A stretch of DNA of 64,000 nucleotides, taken from contig NZ_JACCBA010000001.1 in NCBI RefSeq assembly GCF_013409365.1, positions 7,936,001 to 8,000,000 on the forward strand. Direction: 5' to 3'. The notes under the pieces are model-generated. The model ran no database searches and was not told the DNA's origin. It worked only from the letters and a program-made list of their open reading frames with translations. The translations under genes were made by a program, and so were the position numbers. The DNA comes from Actinomadura luteofluorescens. Lineage in GTDB: Bacteria > Actinomycetota > Actinomycetes > Streptosporangiales > Streptosporangiaceae. Shown here piece after piece: positions 27,027-35,243 of this stretch; positions within the stretch are counted from its first letter, which is position 1, and every line of letters begins with the position of its first letter.

Positions 27027-30000
27027 TCAGTGGAAGTTCCGGGCCCGGACCCGGCCGGGGACCGGCAGCCGGCGCAGCCGGGTCGCGCGCACGTTGGTGA
27101 CCCCGTCCACGCGCTCCAGACGGCCGCTGACCAGCAGCGCCTGCGAGTCGACGGCGAGGGCGCGGTGCCGCTGGAACACCTGCGGCGGGCACACCACGTT
27201 GATGATGCCGGTCTCGTCCTCCAGGGTCATGAACACGATGCCGCCGGCCGTCGGCGGGCGCTGCCGGTGGGTGACGAGCCCCGCGACGACGACGTTGGTC
27301 TCGCCCGGCGTCGCCGCGAGCCGCGCGGACGGCAGCGCGCCCAGCTCGTCCAGCGCCTCCCGGACGTGCGCGACCGGGTGGGTGTGGGAGACGCCGGTCG
27401 CCCACAGGTCGGCGAGGGTCTCCTCGATCGGCGTCATGGCCGGGAGCGCCGGGGCGGACGCGCCCGGCGTGACGCCCTCGATCCGTCCCGGGCCCGAACC
27501 CGCCAGCGCGCCCGCCGCCCAGAGGGCCTCGCGCCGCGACAGGCCGAACCGGTCGAACGCGCCCGCGGTGGCGAGCGCCTCCAGGGCGCCGGCCGACAGC
27601 GGCACGCGGCGGGCGAGGTCCTCCATGCCCGTGTAGGGGCGCCCGGCCGCGACCGCCTCGGCGGTGTCGTCGCCCAGGTTGCGGATGCCCGACAGCCCCA
27701 GCCGTATCGCCGGCTGCGGCGCGGCGGGCGCGTGGGGATGGGCGGAGTCGACCTCGACGGGCTCCTCCAGGGTGGGATGGACGCCGCTGGCGTTGACGTC
27801 CACGCCCCGGACCACCACACCGTGCCGCCGGGCGTCGGCGAGGAGGCTCTGCGGGCTGTAGAACCCCATCGGCTGGTTGCGCACCAGGGCGGCGGTGAAC
27901 GCGGCGGGGTGGTGGCGCTTCAGCCAGGCGCTCGCGTACACCAGATGGGCGAAGCTCTGCGCGTGCGACTCGGGGAACCCGAACCCGGTGAAGCCGAGGA
28001 TCTTCTCGTACACGCTCTCCGCGATGGGGGCCGGGATGCCGCGCTCGGCCATCCCGTCGAGCAGCCGCCGCCTCAGCCGCTCGACGCGCTCGGGCGCCCG
28101 CTTGGCGCCCATCGCCTGCCGGAGCTGGTCGGCCTCGGCGGGCGTGAAGCCCGCGCAGTCGACGGCGAGCTGCATCATCTGCTCCTGGAACAGCGGGACG
28201 CCGAGCGTCCGGGACAGCGCCGGCTCCATCAGCGGGTGCGGGCAGTCGGCGGGCTCCAGGCCCTTGCGCCGCCGCAGGTAGGGGTGCACGGACCCGCCCT
28301 GGATCGGACCCGGCCTGATCAGTGCCACCTCCACCACCAGGTCGTAGAACTCGCGGGGCCGCAGCCGGGGCAGCGTCGCCATCTGCGCCCGCGACTCGAC
28401 CTGGAACACCCCGACCGTGTCGGCGTCGCACAGCATGTCGTAGACCTGCGGGTCGTCCGGGGGGATCGACTGGAGGTCGTGCCGGCGCCCGTGGTGCTCG
28501 GCCACCAGGTCGAAGCAGTCGTGCAGCGCCGCGAGCATCCCGAGGCCGAGCAGGTCGAACTTGACGAGCCCGGCCGCCGCGCAGTCGTCCTTGTCCCACT
28601 GCAGGACGGTACGTCCCGGCATCGTCGCCCACTCGATCGGACAGATCTCGCCGACGGGCCGGTCCGCGATGACCATGCCGCCGGAGTGGATGCCGAGGTG
28701 GCGGGGGAGCGTCAGCATCCGGCCCGCCAGCTCCCGCACCGGCGCCGGGATGCCGGTCTCCGTCCCGACGGGGTCGCGCGGGTCGATGCTCTTCGACCAC
28801 GCGTCCTGCTGGCCGGGGGAGAAGCCGAGCGCGCGCGCCGCGTCCCGGACGGCCATGCGCGGGCGGTAGCTGATGACGTTGGCGACCTGCGCCGTGTGCG
28901 TCCGCCCGTACTTCCCGTAGACGTACTGGATGACCTCCTCGCGGCGCCGGTGCTCGATGTCCAGGTCGATGTCGGGCGGGCCGTCCCGCCCGGGCGACAG
29001 GAACCGCTCGAACAGCAGGCCGTGCCGGACGGCGTCGACGCCGGTGATGCCGAGCGCGTAGCAGACCGCCGAGTTGGCCGCCGACCCCCGCCCCTGGCAC
29101 AGGATCCCCTTGCTCCGGCAGAACTCCACGATGTCGTGCACGATCAGGAAGTAGCCGGGGAAGCGGAGCTGCTCGATCACGTCCAGCTCCCGGGCGATCT
29201 GCTCGTGGGCCCCGGTGACCCGCTCCCGCTCGGGCGGCCCGTACCGCCGGAGTGCTCCCTCCTTCACCAGGCGCCGCAGCCAGCTCGCCTCGTCGTGCCC
29301 GTCCGGGACGGGCCAGTCGGGCAGCCGGGGCGCGACCACGTCGAAGTCGAACCGGCACTCCTCCGCCAGCGCGACCGTCCGCTCGCGGACTCCGGGGAAC
29401 CGCGCCAGACGCCTCTCCATCTCCGCGCCGCCGCGGATGTGCGCTGTGCCGCCCGCCGGAAGCCAGCCGGCCATGTCGTCCAGGCCGCGCCGTGCCCGGA
29501 CGGCGGCCATGGCCTGCGCGAGCCGCGCGTCGGCTCCGGGCGCGGCGAAGTGCACGTTGTTGGACGCCACCACGTCCACCCGGGCCCGGCGCGCCAGCGC
29601 GAAGAGGGCGTCGTTGCGCAGGTCGTCGTCCGGCTGGTCGTGGTCGATCAGCTCGACGAACACGTTGTCGCGGCCGTAGGCGGCGATCAGCTCGCGCAGC
29701 TCCCGTTCCGCCGCGTCCGGGCCGCCCGCCTCCAGCGCGGCCGGGACCGGGCCCTTCCGGCAGCCGGTGAGGACGGCCCACCGGCCGTCGTGCGCGGCGG
29801 CCAGCGCGTCCGCGTCGTAGACGGGACGGCCCTTGCGGCCGCCCGCGAGCTGCGCGGACGTGATCGCCGAGCAGAGCCGCGCGTACCCGGGGGCGCCCCG
29901 GGCGAGGACGAGCAGGTGCCGGCCCGCCGGGTCGGGCTCGCCGGTCCGCGGCCCGGGCAGGCCGAGGCCCAGCTCCGCGCCGAACACCGTGCCGATCCCG

Positions 30001-30296
30001 GCCTCGCCCGCGGCCTGCGCGAACTGCACCGCCCCGTACATGCCGTCGTGGTCGGTGACCGCCATCGCCCGCACGCCGAGCCGGGCCGCCTCGGCGACCA
30101 GCGAGCCGGGGTCGCTCGCCCCGTCCAGGAAGCTGAACGAGGAGTGGACGTGCAGCTCCGCCCACGGCACCGCCGCCTCGGCGCGGCGGGGGACGCCGGT
30201 CGGCTCGGGCGGCGGCTCGGGCGCCCGCTCCCCGGGCCGCCACGAGAGCCGCTCCTCGAACTCGCGCCACGGGATCGGCGGGTTGTGCCATCCCAT
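27027..30296 (-). CDS. dnaE2: Error-prone DNA polymerase DnaE2 (ImuC)
   Basis: This C-family translesion polymerase acts with ImuA' and ImuB in SOS-induced mutagenesis. The 1089 residues are normal for actinobacterial DnaE2. An N-terminal PHP domain begins with ELHVHSSFSFLDG (about 48-59), and the palm catalytic acids are in PDIDLDIEHRR near residue 440. A tandem HhH region and an OB-fold near the C-terminus (VVVAGLVTHRQRPPTAGGIVFMTLEDETG, given here as one conserved block near 995-1025) complete the layout. The start follows GAGGAGGG. It is the last gene of imuA'-imuB-dnaE2, 51 bp after imuB, and should fall under the SOS box at 32675. A tandem 18-bp repeat lies in that gap. Confidence 0.95.
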   Translation of the reverse strand: MGWHNPPIPWREFEERLSWRPGERAPEPPPEPTGVPRRAEAAVPWAELHVHSSFSFLDGASDPGSLVAEAARLGVRAMAVTDHDGMYGAVQFAQAAGEAGIGTVFGAELGLGLPGPRTGEPDPAGRHLLVLARGAPGYARLCSAITSAQLAGGRKGRPVYDADALAAAHDGRWAVLTGCRKGPVPAALEAGGPDAAERELRELIAAYGRDNVFVELIDHDQPDDDLRNDALFALARRARVDVVASNNVHFAAPGADARLAQAMAAVRARRGLDDMAGWLPAGGTAHIRGGAEMERRLARFPGVRERTVALAEECRFDFDVVAPRLPDWPVPDGHDEASWLRRLVKEGALRRYGPPERERVTGAHEQIARELDVIEQLRFPGYFLIVHDIVEFCRSKGILCQGRGSAANSAVCYALGITGVDAVRHGLLFERFLSPGRDGPPDIDLDIEHRRREEVIQYVYGKYGRTHTAQVANVISYRPRMAVRDAARALGFSPGQQDAWSKSIDPRDPVGTETGIPAPVRELAGRMLTLPRHLGIHSGGMVIADRPVGEICPIEWATMPGRTVLQWDKDDCAAAGLVKFDLLGLGMLAALHDCFDLVAEHHGRRHDLQSIPPDDPQVYDMLCDADTVGVFQVESRAQMATLPRLRPREFYDLVVEVALIRPGPIQGGSVHPYLRRRKGLEPADCPHPLMEPALSRTLGVPLFQEQMMQLAVDCAGFTPAEADQLRQAMGAKRAPERVERLRRRLLDGMAERGIPAPIAESVYEKILGFTGFGFPESHAQSFAHLVYASAWLKRHHPAAFTAALVRNQPMGFYSPQSLLADARRHGVVVRGVDVNASGVHPTLEEPVEVDSAHPHAPAAPQPAIRLGLSGIRNLGDDTAEAVAAGRPYTGMEDLARRVPLSAGALEALATAGAFDRFGLSRREALWAAGALAGSGPGRIEGVTPGASAPALPAMTPIEETLADLWATGVSHTHPVAHVREALDELGALPSARLAATPGETNVVVAGLVTHRQRPPTAGGIVFMTLEDETGIINVVCPPQVFQRHRALAVDSQALLVSGRLERVDGVTNVRATRLRRLPVPGRVRARNFH

Positions 30297-30320
30297 CAGC
30301 CGGAGCCCTCCTCGGTCATG

Positions 30321-30355
30321 GACGGCCGCTCAGTCATCGACGGCCGCTCAGTCAT
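30321..30355. repeat. Tandem 17/18-bp direct repeat between imuB and dnaE2
   Basis: GACGGCCGCTCAGTCAT occurs at 30321-30337 and again at 30339-30355. A partial related copy (GGTCATG) precedes them. The second copy contains the imuB stop codon. This looks like slippage duplication of the gene's last codons. Confidence 0.75.
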
Positions 30356-31862
30356 AAACCGCCTCGACGTGCCAGCGCCCGCCCTCCACGGCGAGCAGGT
30401 AGGCGGCGCCGTCGTCGGTGGTGACCTGGAACCGGGCGCGGCGGCGCGCGGCGGCCGGGTCCCACCAGCGCTCGTCGGCGGGCCACGGGCCCGTCCAGCC
30501 GGTCACGGCGGCGGGACGTCCGCGCACCCGGAGCGTCGCGGGCGGCGCGGACACCTCGCACCGCGCCGACACCACGACCGCCGCGCCGGACGCGTCGGCC
30601 AGCTCGGCGGGAGCCGGCGACGCCGGGACGACCGACGGCGCGGGCCCGGGCACTCTCCCGGGCCACGGCCCCTCCCGCGGCTCGGCGGGGGCCAGGTCGC
30701 CGACCGGGACGCGGATCACCCGCTCGCCCGGGCCGCGCCCGCCCACCAGCACGGGCCGCGCGATCCCGTGGTGGCCGAGGAGCGCCTGGATCCGGTCGGC
30801 GGCCCGCGCGACGCGGTCGGTGACGGTGGTGCGCCCCCAGAGCCCCTCCTGCCTCCCGAGGTCGGGGACGAGCTGGTCGGGCGCCAGCTCGACGCACGTC
30901 ACGCCGCCCCAGACGTCCTCGCCGTCTCCGGCCGGCCGGTGCGCCGACAGCTGCCACCGCACCCGCTCGGCGACGGCCAGCGCCGACAGCCCGTCGTGCC
31001 GCCACAGCCGCCGCAGGACGTGCCCGTCGGCGAACCCGACCGCGACCTCCAGCCGGACGCACGCGAGCCCGCCCGCGGCGAGGCCCTCGTGCAGCTCGGC
31101 CGCGAGCCGCTTCGCCGCGAACACGACCCGCTCCGCCTGCTCGGCGGGCGGGTCGAAGCCGCCGCGCACCGACAGGTCGGCGGCGGCGCGGACCGGTGCG
31201 AGCGGGCGCGGCTCCTCGCCCCGCGCCAGCCGGTGCGCGAGCGCCCCGTCCGTCCCGAAGCGCCCCGCGACGTGCCCGGACGGCAGCGCCGCGAAGTCGC
31301 CGAGGGTCTTGACGCCGAGCCGCCGCAGCAGGTCGGCCAGCTCCGGGCGGTCGAGCACCGACAGCGGGTACGGCGCGAGGAACGCCGCCGCGCCGCCCTC
31401 CGGCACCACGACGCCGCCCTGCCCCGCGCGCGCCGCCAGCTCGGCCGCGAACAGCCCGTCCGCGACGCCCGTCCCGCAGTCGTGGCCGGCCTCGACGACC
31501 GTGTCCTGCACCAGGACGCGCAGCGCGTCCTCGCCCCCGTAGAACCGGGCGGGCCCGCGCGCCGGGATCGCGCACAGCCCCGGCCGCACCACCTCCACGC
31601 GCGGCGTCAGCTCCGCGACCGCCTGCGCGACCGCCTCGAAGCGGCGTCCTTCCGCGTCGGTGTCGCGCTCGCGCACCACCAGCTCGGGACACCGCCGCTG
31701 GGCGTCGCGGATCCGCTGCCCGCGCCGCACCCCCTCGGCGCGCGCCGCCGCCGAGCAGGCGGCCACCTGCCCCCGCACGACCACGGCGCCCGGTGCCGCC
31801 GCGTCGATCCCGACCGCGGTGACCGGCCAGTCCGGGCACCAGGCCGCGAGGACCCTGGTCAC
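30348..31862 (-). CDS. imuB: ImuB-like inactive Y-family polymerase subunit
   Basis: The 504-residue protein is the adaptor of the SOS mutasome, bridging DnaE2 to the sliding clamp. The start is the GTG of a GTGA overlap with imuA'. The N-terminal half is a Y-family polymerase fold, but the catalytic acids of active enzymes are absent: the first strand reads LAAWCPDWPV instead of a DxDxFF motif, and the DE pair position reads RPGLCAIPARG. This degeneration is a known feature of ImuB. A beta-clamp-binding motif, QEGLWG, lies near residue 337 and matches the position and pattern of the mycobacterial QLPLWG motif. The C-terminal tail, which in mycobacteria contacts DnaE2 and ImuA', ends in GGRWHVEAVYD. 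It is translationally coupled to imuA'. Confidence 0.92.
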   Translation of the reverse strand: MTRVLAAWCPDWPVTAVGIDAAAPGAVVVRGQVAACSAAARAEGVRRGQRIRDAQRRCPELVVRERDTDAEGRRFEAVAQAVAELTPRVEVVRPGLCAIPARGPARFYGGEDALRVLVQDTVVEAGHDCGTGVADGLFAAELAARAGQGGVVVPEGGAAAFLAPYPLSVLDRPELADLLRRLGVKTLGDFAALPSGHVAGRFGTDGALAHRLARGEEPRPLAPVRAAADLSVRGGFDPPAEQAERVVFAAKRLAAELHEGLAAGGLACVRLEVAVGFADGHVLRRLWRHDGLSALAVAERVRWQLSAHRPAGDGEDVWGGVTCVELAPDQLVPDLGRQEGLWGRTTVTDRVARAADRIQALLGHHGIARPVLVGGRGPGERVIRVPVGDLAPAEPREGPWPGRVPGPAPSVVPASPAPAELADASGAAVVVSARCEVSAPPATLRVRGRPAAVTGWTGPWPADERWWDPAAARRRARFQVTTDDGAAYLLAVEGGRWHVEAVYD

Positions 31863-32641
31863 GCGATCCCCTCCTCGGCCCGCACCCGCACGAGCGGTGG
31901 GACGCCGGACGGGCGCGGATGGACGGGCGCGCCGGCGGCGACGGCGCCGGGCACCAGCTCCAGTGGCGGCCGCGCCGTCTCCACCGGCCGGACGCCGCCG
32001 TCGGGCGCGGGGAGCCAGAGGCTCGCGCGGCGGCCGGAACCCGGGGCGTCGTGGCCCTCGGCGACGACCTGGACGCGCCGGCCGGTGAGCCGGCCGTGCC
32101 CGTCGGCGAGCCCCTCCCAGACCGGGTCCTGCACGCGGAGGCGGAGCCGGGTGCCGGGCCAGTCGCGGGCGAACGCGCCGGTCAGCGTGAGGACGCAGCC
32201 GTGCTTGCGGGCCAGTGCCGACAGCCGGCGGACCGCGGCGGCGCCGGGACGCTCCGGCGGGCACAGCAGGACCAGCTCGACGGCCTCGGCCAGGGCGGCG
32301 ACGACGTCCGGCCAGCGGTCGCCGGGCTCGTCGACGAGCAGCAGCCGCTCGGGCTCGGCGCCCATGCCCGCCGCGGCGGCCACGCCGAAGCCGGGGAGGC
32401 CGACGACGCCGCACCAGCCGCCGGCGCCGTCCTCGCCGCCGTGCCGGGACACGCCCGCGGCGAGGGCGAGTCCGAGGGAGGCGGCGCCGGGGCCGTCCAG
32501 CCCGACGACCGAGCCGGGACGCAGCCCGCCGCCGGGGACCACGGTCCGCAGCGCGGGCAGCACCGGCACCGTCGCGTGCGGGGCCGTCCCGGGTCCGGCC
32601 TCCAGCGCCGACGCGAGATCCCGCAGGGCCGCCTCCGGCAC
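31859..32641 (-). CDS. ImuA'-like RecA-fold mutasome protein
   Basis: The 260-residue protein is the first gene of the mutasome operon. It has a RecA-like core with strands (SVVGLDGPG at the P-loop position, CGVVGLPGFG, RLLLVDEPGDRW, VELVLLCPPE, KHGCVLTLTG) but no canonical Walker A lysine. This fits the ImuA' subgroup, which is RecA-related and of low sequence conservation. The GTG start at 32641 follows GGAGGG. Its promoter contains the SOS box. In mycobacteria ImuA' is needed for DnaE2/ImuB-dependent mutagenesis through protein contacts; that role is inferred here from operon position and fold. Confidence 0.85.
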   Translation of the reverse strand: MPEAALRDLASALEAGPGTAPHATVPVLPALRTVVPGGGLRPGSVVGLDGPGAASLGLALAAGVSRHGGEDGAGGWCGVVGLPGFGVAAAAGMGAEPERLLLVDEPGDRWPDVVAALAEAVELVLLCPPERPGAAAVRRLSALARKHGCVLTLTGAFARDWPGTRLRLRVQDPVWEGLADGHGRLTGRRVQVVAEGHDAPGSGRRASLWLPAPDGGVRPVETARPPLELVPGAVAAGAPVHPRPSGVPPLVRVRAEEGIA

Positions 32642-32670
32642 GCTCGCCCTCCTCTCACACCCTCCCGCAC

Positions 32671-32700
32671 AATCTCGAACACAAGTTCGACCTGTGTCAA
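32671..32700 (-). promoter_or_regulatory. Promoter of imuA'-imuB-dnaE2
   Basis: On the minus strand a perfect -35 hexamer TTGACA (32700-32695) is followed 18 bp later by GAGATT (32676-32671), a moderate -10. The SOS box occupies the spacer, so LexA binding would block RNA polymerase directly. Confidence 0.6.
32675..32690. promoter_or_regulatory. SOS box (LexA operator)
   Basis: TCGAACACAAGTTCGA is a perfect palindrome in the arms TCGAAC-N4-GTTCGA, the established LexA site of mycobacteria and other actinobacteria. It is 33 bp upstream of the imuA' GTG and inside the -35/-10 spacer. It predicts DNA-damage induction of the mutasome operon. Confidence 0.93.
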
Positions 32701-32733
32701 GTTGTCGCAGGTCACACGGTGGAGTCGGGCAGG

Positions 32734-32771
32734 GCCGAAAGCCCGATAGGGGCGGGCTTCACGGCTTTTTT
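32734..32771 (+). terminator. Intrinsic-type hairpin with T6 tract upstream of mtnA
   Basis: A two-part stem pairs GCCG (32734-32737) with CGGC (32762-32765) and AAGCCCG (32739-32745) with CGGGCTT (32753-32759). The loop is ATAGGGG, and six T residues (32766-32771) follow directly. It reads on the plus strand only and ends 15 bp before the mtnA ATG. No plus-strand gene lies upstream, so it could be an attenuator in the mtnA leader or an insulator. A second short stem (32689-32694 with 32708-32713) precedes it. Confidence 0.6.
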
Positions 32772-32786
32772 GGGCATGATGGGGAG

Positions 32787-33839
32787 ATGACGACCGATGT
32801 GCCGACCATCGCCTGGACGGGCGACGCCCTGCGGCTGCTGGACCAGACCGTCCTGCCCCACCGGGTGGAGTTCCTCGCGGTCCAGGACGTCGACGCGCTC
32901 GTGGACGCGATCCGGCGGCTGGTGGTGCGGGGCGCCCCCGCGCTGGGCGTGGCGGGCGCCTTCGGCGTCGCCATCGCGGTCCGCCAGGCCGAGCGCGAGG
33001 GCTGGGACAGCGCCGGGCGCGACGCCGCGATCGCCCGCGTCCGGGAGGCCCGCCCGACGGCGGTGAACCTCGCCGCCGGGGTGGACCGGGTCCTGCCGTT
33101 CGTCGCGAAGGGCGCCGACGCGGTCGCGGCCGAAGCGCAGGCCCTGCTGGACGAGGACGTGCGCGGCAACCGGGCCATCGGGGCCCACGGCGCCGACTGG
33201 ATCCTCGCCCGGGCGGGGGACCGGCCCCTGCGCGTCCTGACCCACTGCAACGCCGGATCGCTCGCCACCGCCGGCTGGGGGACCGCCCTCGGCATCGTCC
33301 GGGAACTGCACGGCCGCGGGCGCGTCGAGATCGTCTACGCGGACGAGACCCGCCCCCTGCTGCAGGGCGCGCGGCTCACCGCGTGGGAACTCGACCGGGC
33401 CGGCATCCCCTGCGTGGTGCAGGCGGACGGGGCCGCGCCGAGCACGATCCTGCGGGGCCTGGTGGACGTCGCGGTCATCGGCGCCGACCGGATCGCCGCC
33501 AACGGCGACACCGCCAACAAGATCGGCTCGGTCGGCGTGGCGCTGGCCTGCCGGGAGGCCGGCGTTCCGCTGGTGGTCGCCGCGCCGTGGAGCACCGTCG
33601 ACCTCGCGCTCCCGGGCGGCGCGGGCGTGCCGATCGAGGAGCGCGACGCCGGGGAGATCCTGTCCTGGGGCGGCGCGCGGACCGCCCCGGAACGGGTGGG
33701 CGCGTTCAACCCCGCCTTCGACGTCACGCCCGCCCGCCTCGTGACCGCCCTGGTCACCGAGACGGGCGTGCTGGAGGTCTCGAAGGGCGCGACGCCCGCG
33801 GCCGCCGCCACGCCCGGGTCTGGCTCCGCGGGCGTTTAG
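32787..33839 (+). CDS. mtnA: S-methyl-5-thioribose-1-phosphate isomerase
   Basis: This cytosolic enzyme of the methionine salvage pathway converts 5-methylthioribose-1-phosphate to the ribulose form. The 350 residues match the family. Signature segments are VRGAPALGVAGAFGVA near the N-terminus, the catalytic Cys in THCNAGSLATAGWGTALG (about residue 154), YADETRPLLQGARLTAWEL, and the catalytic Asp in VIGADRIAANGDTANKIGS (about residue 233). These distinguish it from eIF2B-type homologues. The ATG follows GGGGAG with almost no spacing, so initiation may be leaderless: CATGAT, a -10-like hexamer, ends 6 bp before it. The stop overlaps the convergent hydrolase gene by 4 bp. No other salvage gene is in the window. 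Confidence 0.94.
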   Translation: MTTDVPTIAWTGDALRLLDQTVLPHRVEFLAVQDVDALVDAIRRLVVRGAPALGVAGAFGVAIAVRQAEREGWDSAGRDAAIARVREARPTAVNLAAGVDRVLPFVAKGADAVAAEAQALLDEDVRGNRAIGAHGADWILARAGDRPLRVLTHCNAGSLATAGWGTALGIVRELHGRGRVEIVYADETRPLLQGARLTAWELDRAGIPCVVQADGAAPSTILRGLVDVAVIGADRIAANGDTANKIGSVGVALACREAGVPLVVAAPWSTVDLALPGGAGVPIEERDAGEILSWGGARTAPERVGAFNPAFDVTPARLVTALVTETGVLEVSKGATPAAAATPGSGSAGV

Positions 33840-35134
33840 AAGTACGTGCTGAACAGGTTCGTGGAGGGCCAGGTCGTCAGCGCGTTCGCGACCTTGTGCA
33901 GCGGGGCGCTGAAGTCGTCGTACTCGTAGGTGAGCCCGGACGGGTCGTCGCGCTGGTCGAACAGCAGCGCCCAGGTCACGCCGTCGTAGCGGCGCGTCAC
34001 GATCGTGCTGGTCCCGTCGAGGGCGCCGGAGTGCCAGGTGTTCCGGCCTCCCGTCACGTCGCGCACGTACCAGCCGAAGCCGTAGTAGGACCCGCCCGAG
34101 TTCAGGCCGGTCTCCGGCTTGGCGAAGATCGAGGCGATCGAGGAGGAGCCGAGGACGCTCGTCCCGCCGTCGTGGATCTGGGTGAAGCGCACGTAGTCGA
34201 CGGCGGACGCGAGCCAGCCGCCCATCGGGGTGCGGTTCTCCACGTTGAACGTGCCGTAGGGGGCCGGGAGCGTCGTCCCGACCTCGTCGAACACCGACGG
34301 GCCGGTGCGCTGCGAGAAGTAGGGCACCTCCCCGGCCGCGCGGCCGGCCGCCAGCGACCTGCCGGGCCGCATCCGGGTGATCCCCATGGGGGCCAGCACG
34401 TTCTCCTGGACGTACTGCTCGTAGCTCGTCCCCGCGGCCTTGGCGATGATCTGGCCGAGCAGCAGGTAGCCGTAGTTGCTGTAGGCGAAGGTGGAGCCGG
34501 GGTCGTGGTCGAGTTTCAGGCCCGTCCCGTACTGGACCATGTGCTCCCGGGTGATCGGCAGCGGGACGCCCAGCAGTTTCGCGGTGGTGCGGTCGCGGTA
34601 GGTCGGGTCGCCGGAGATGTCGCGGTCCCAGCCGCCGAGGTGCTGGAGCAGCCGCCGCACCGTCACCTGGCCGAGGCGCGGGTCGGCGGACTGGCCGGGC
34701 GGCGGCGTCAGCGTCAGCAGGTCCGTCACGCGCGCCGACAGGCTGAGCTTGCCGTCCTGGACGAGCCGGGTGACCGCCGTGGCCGTGACGGCCTTGCTGA
34801 GGCTGGCGAGCCGGAACAGCGACGTCGGCTGGACGCTCAGCGCCGCGTCGTCGCTCCAGGTGTATCCGCGCGCGAGCACGAGCTTGCCCTTGCGCATGAC
34901 GGCGAGCGAACCGCACGGGATGTTCCGGGCCTGCATCAGCGACTTGACGGCGGTGTCGAAGCCGCCGAGCCCGGCGCCCGCCGTCCCGGAGACCCGCCAC
35001 GTCCGGGTGCCGGCCCGCGTCGCCGCCTTCCGGGACGCCGTCCCGCATCCGCCGGCGAGTGCGGGGGCCGCGAGGCCGAGCCCCGCGGATCCCATGAGCC
35101 TGCCGAAGTCCCGCCGGCTGAGCCCCTGCGCCAT
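33836..35134 (-). CDS. Serine beta-lactamase-like hydrolase (class C/EstB type), Tat-exported
   Basis: The 432-residue protein has a Tat signal (SRRDFGRLMGSAG) with a possible lipoprotein Cys at position 30 (ALAGGC). The PF00144 serine hydrolase domain shows the SxxK nucleophile motif SLSK at 111-114, the Tyr motif YSN at 218-220, and HSG in place of KTG near residue 365. This group covers D-aminopeptidases, esterases and DD-peptidase-like enzymes, and true beta-lactamase activity is not implied. Two GATCATGT repeats and an AT-rich TTATTTTT stretch lie in the 109-bp upstream gap and probably include its promoter. The gene overlaps the mtnA end by 4 bp. Confidence 0.9.
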   Translation of the reverse strand: MAQGLSRRDFGRLMGSAGLGLAAPALAGGCGTASRKAATRAGTRTWRVSGTAGAGLGGFDTAVKSLMQARNIPCGSLAVMRKGKLVLARGYTWSDDAALSVQPTSLFRLASLSKAVTATAVTRLVQDGKLSLSARVTDLLTLTPPPGQSADPRLGQVTVRRLLQHLGGWDRDISGDPTYRDRTTAKLLGVPLPITREHMVQYGTGLKLDHDPGSTFAYSNYGYLLLGQIIAKAAGTSYEQYVQENVLAPMGITRMRPGRSLAAGRAAGEVPYFSQRTGPSVFDEVGTTLPAPYGTFNVENRTPMGGWLASAVDYVRFTQIHDGGTSVLGSSSIASIFAKPETGLNSGGSYYGFGWYVRDVTGGRNTWHSGALDGTSTIVTRRYDGVTWALLFDQRDDPSGLTYEYDDFSAPLHKVANALTTWPSTNLFSTYF

Positions 35135-35243
35135 CGCGTCCCCTCCCGATCACCCTCCCCACATGATCCACATGGGGGTGAGCGGGAAAAATAACATGAT
35201 CTTGGGGCGATACGGCCGGTTTCCGGCGGGAACGCCGCGCGGG

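Noticed and set aside
32689..32771. SAM-I or SAM-IV riboswitch before mtnA
   Set aside because: I could not match the leader to the conserved cores of those classes; only a terminator-like stem and a short hairpin are visible.
27030..32786. Plus-strand frame running into mtnA
   Set aside because: It is only the antisense of dnaE2, imuB and imuA' continuing in frame; mtnA similarity begins sharply at ATG 32787.
33836..35134. Antibiotic-resistance beta-lactamase
   Set aside because: It has the SxxK/YxN/HSG pattern of the broad PF00144 group, which is mostly esterases and peptidases; resistance is not supported.
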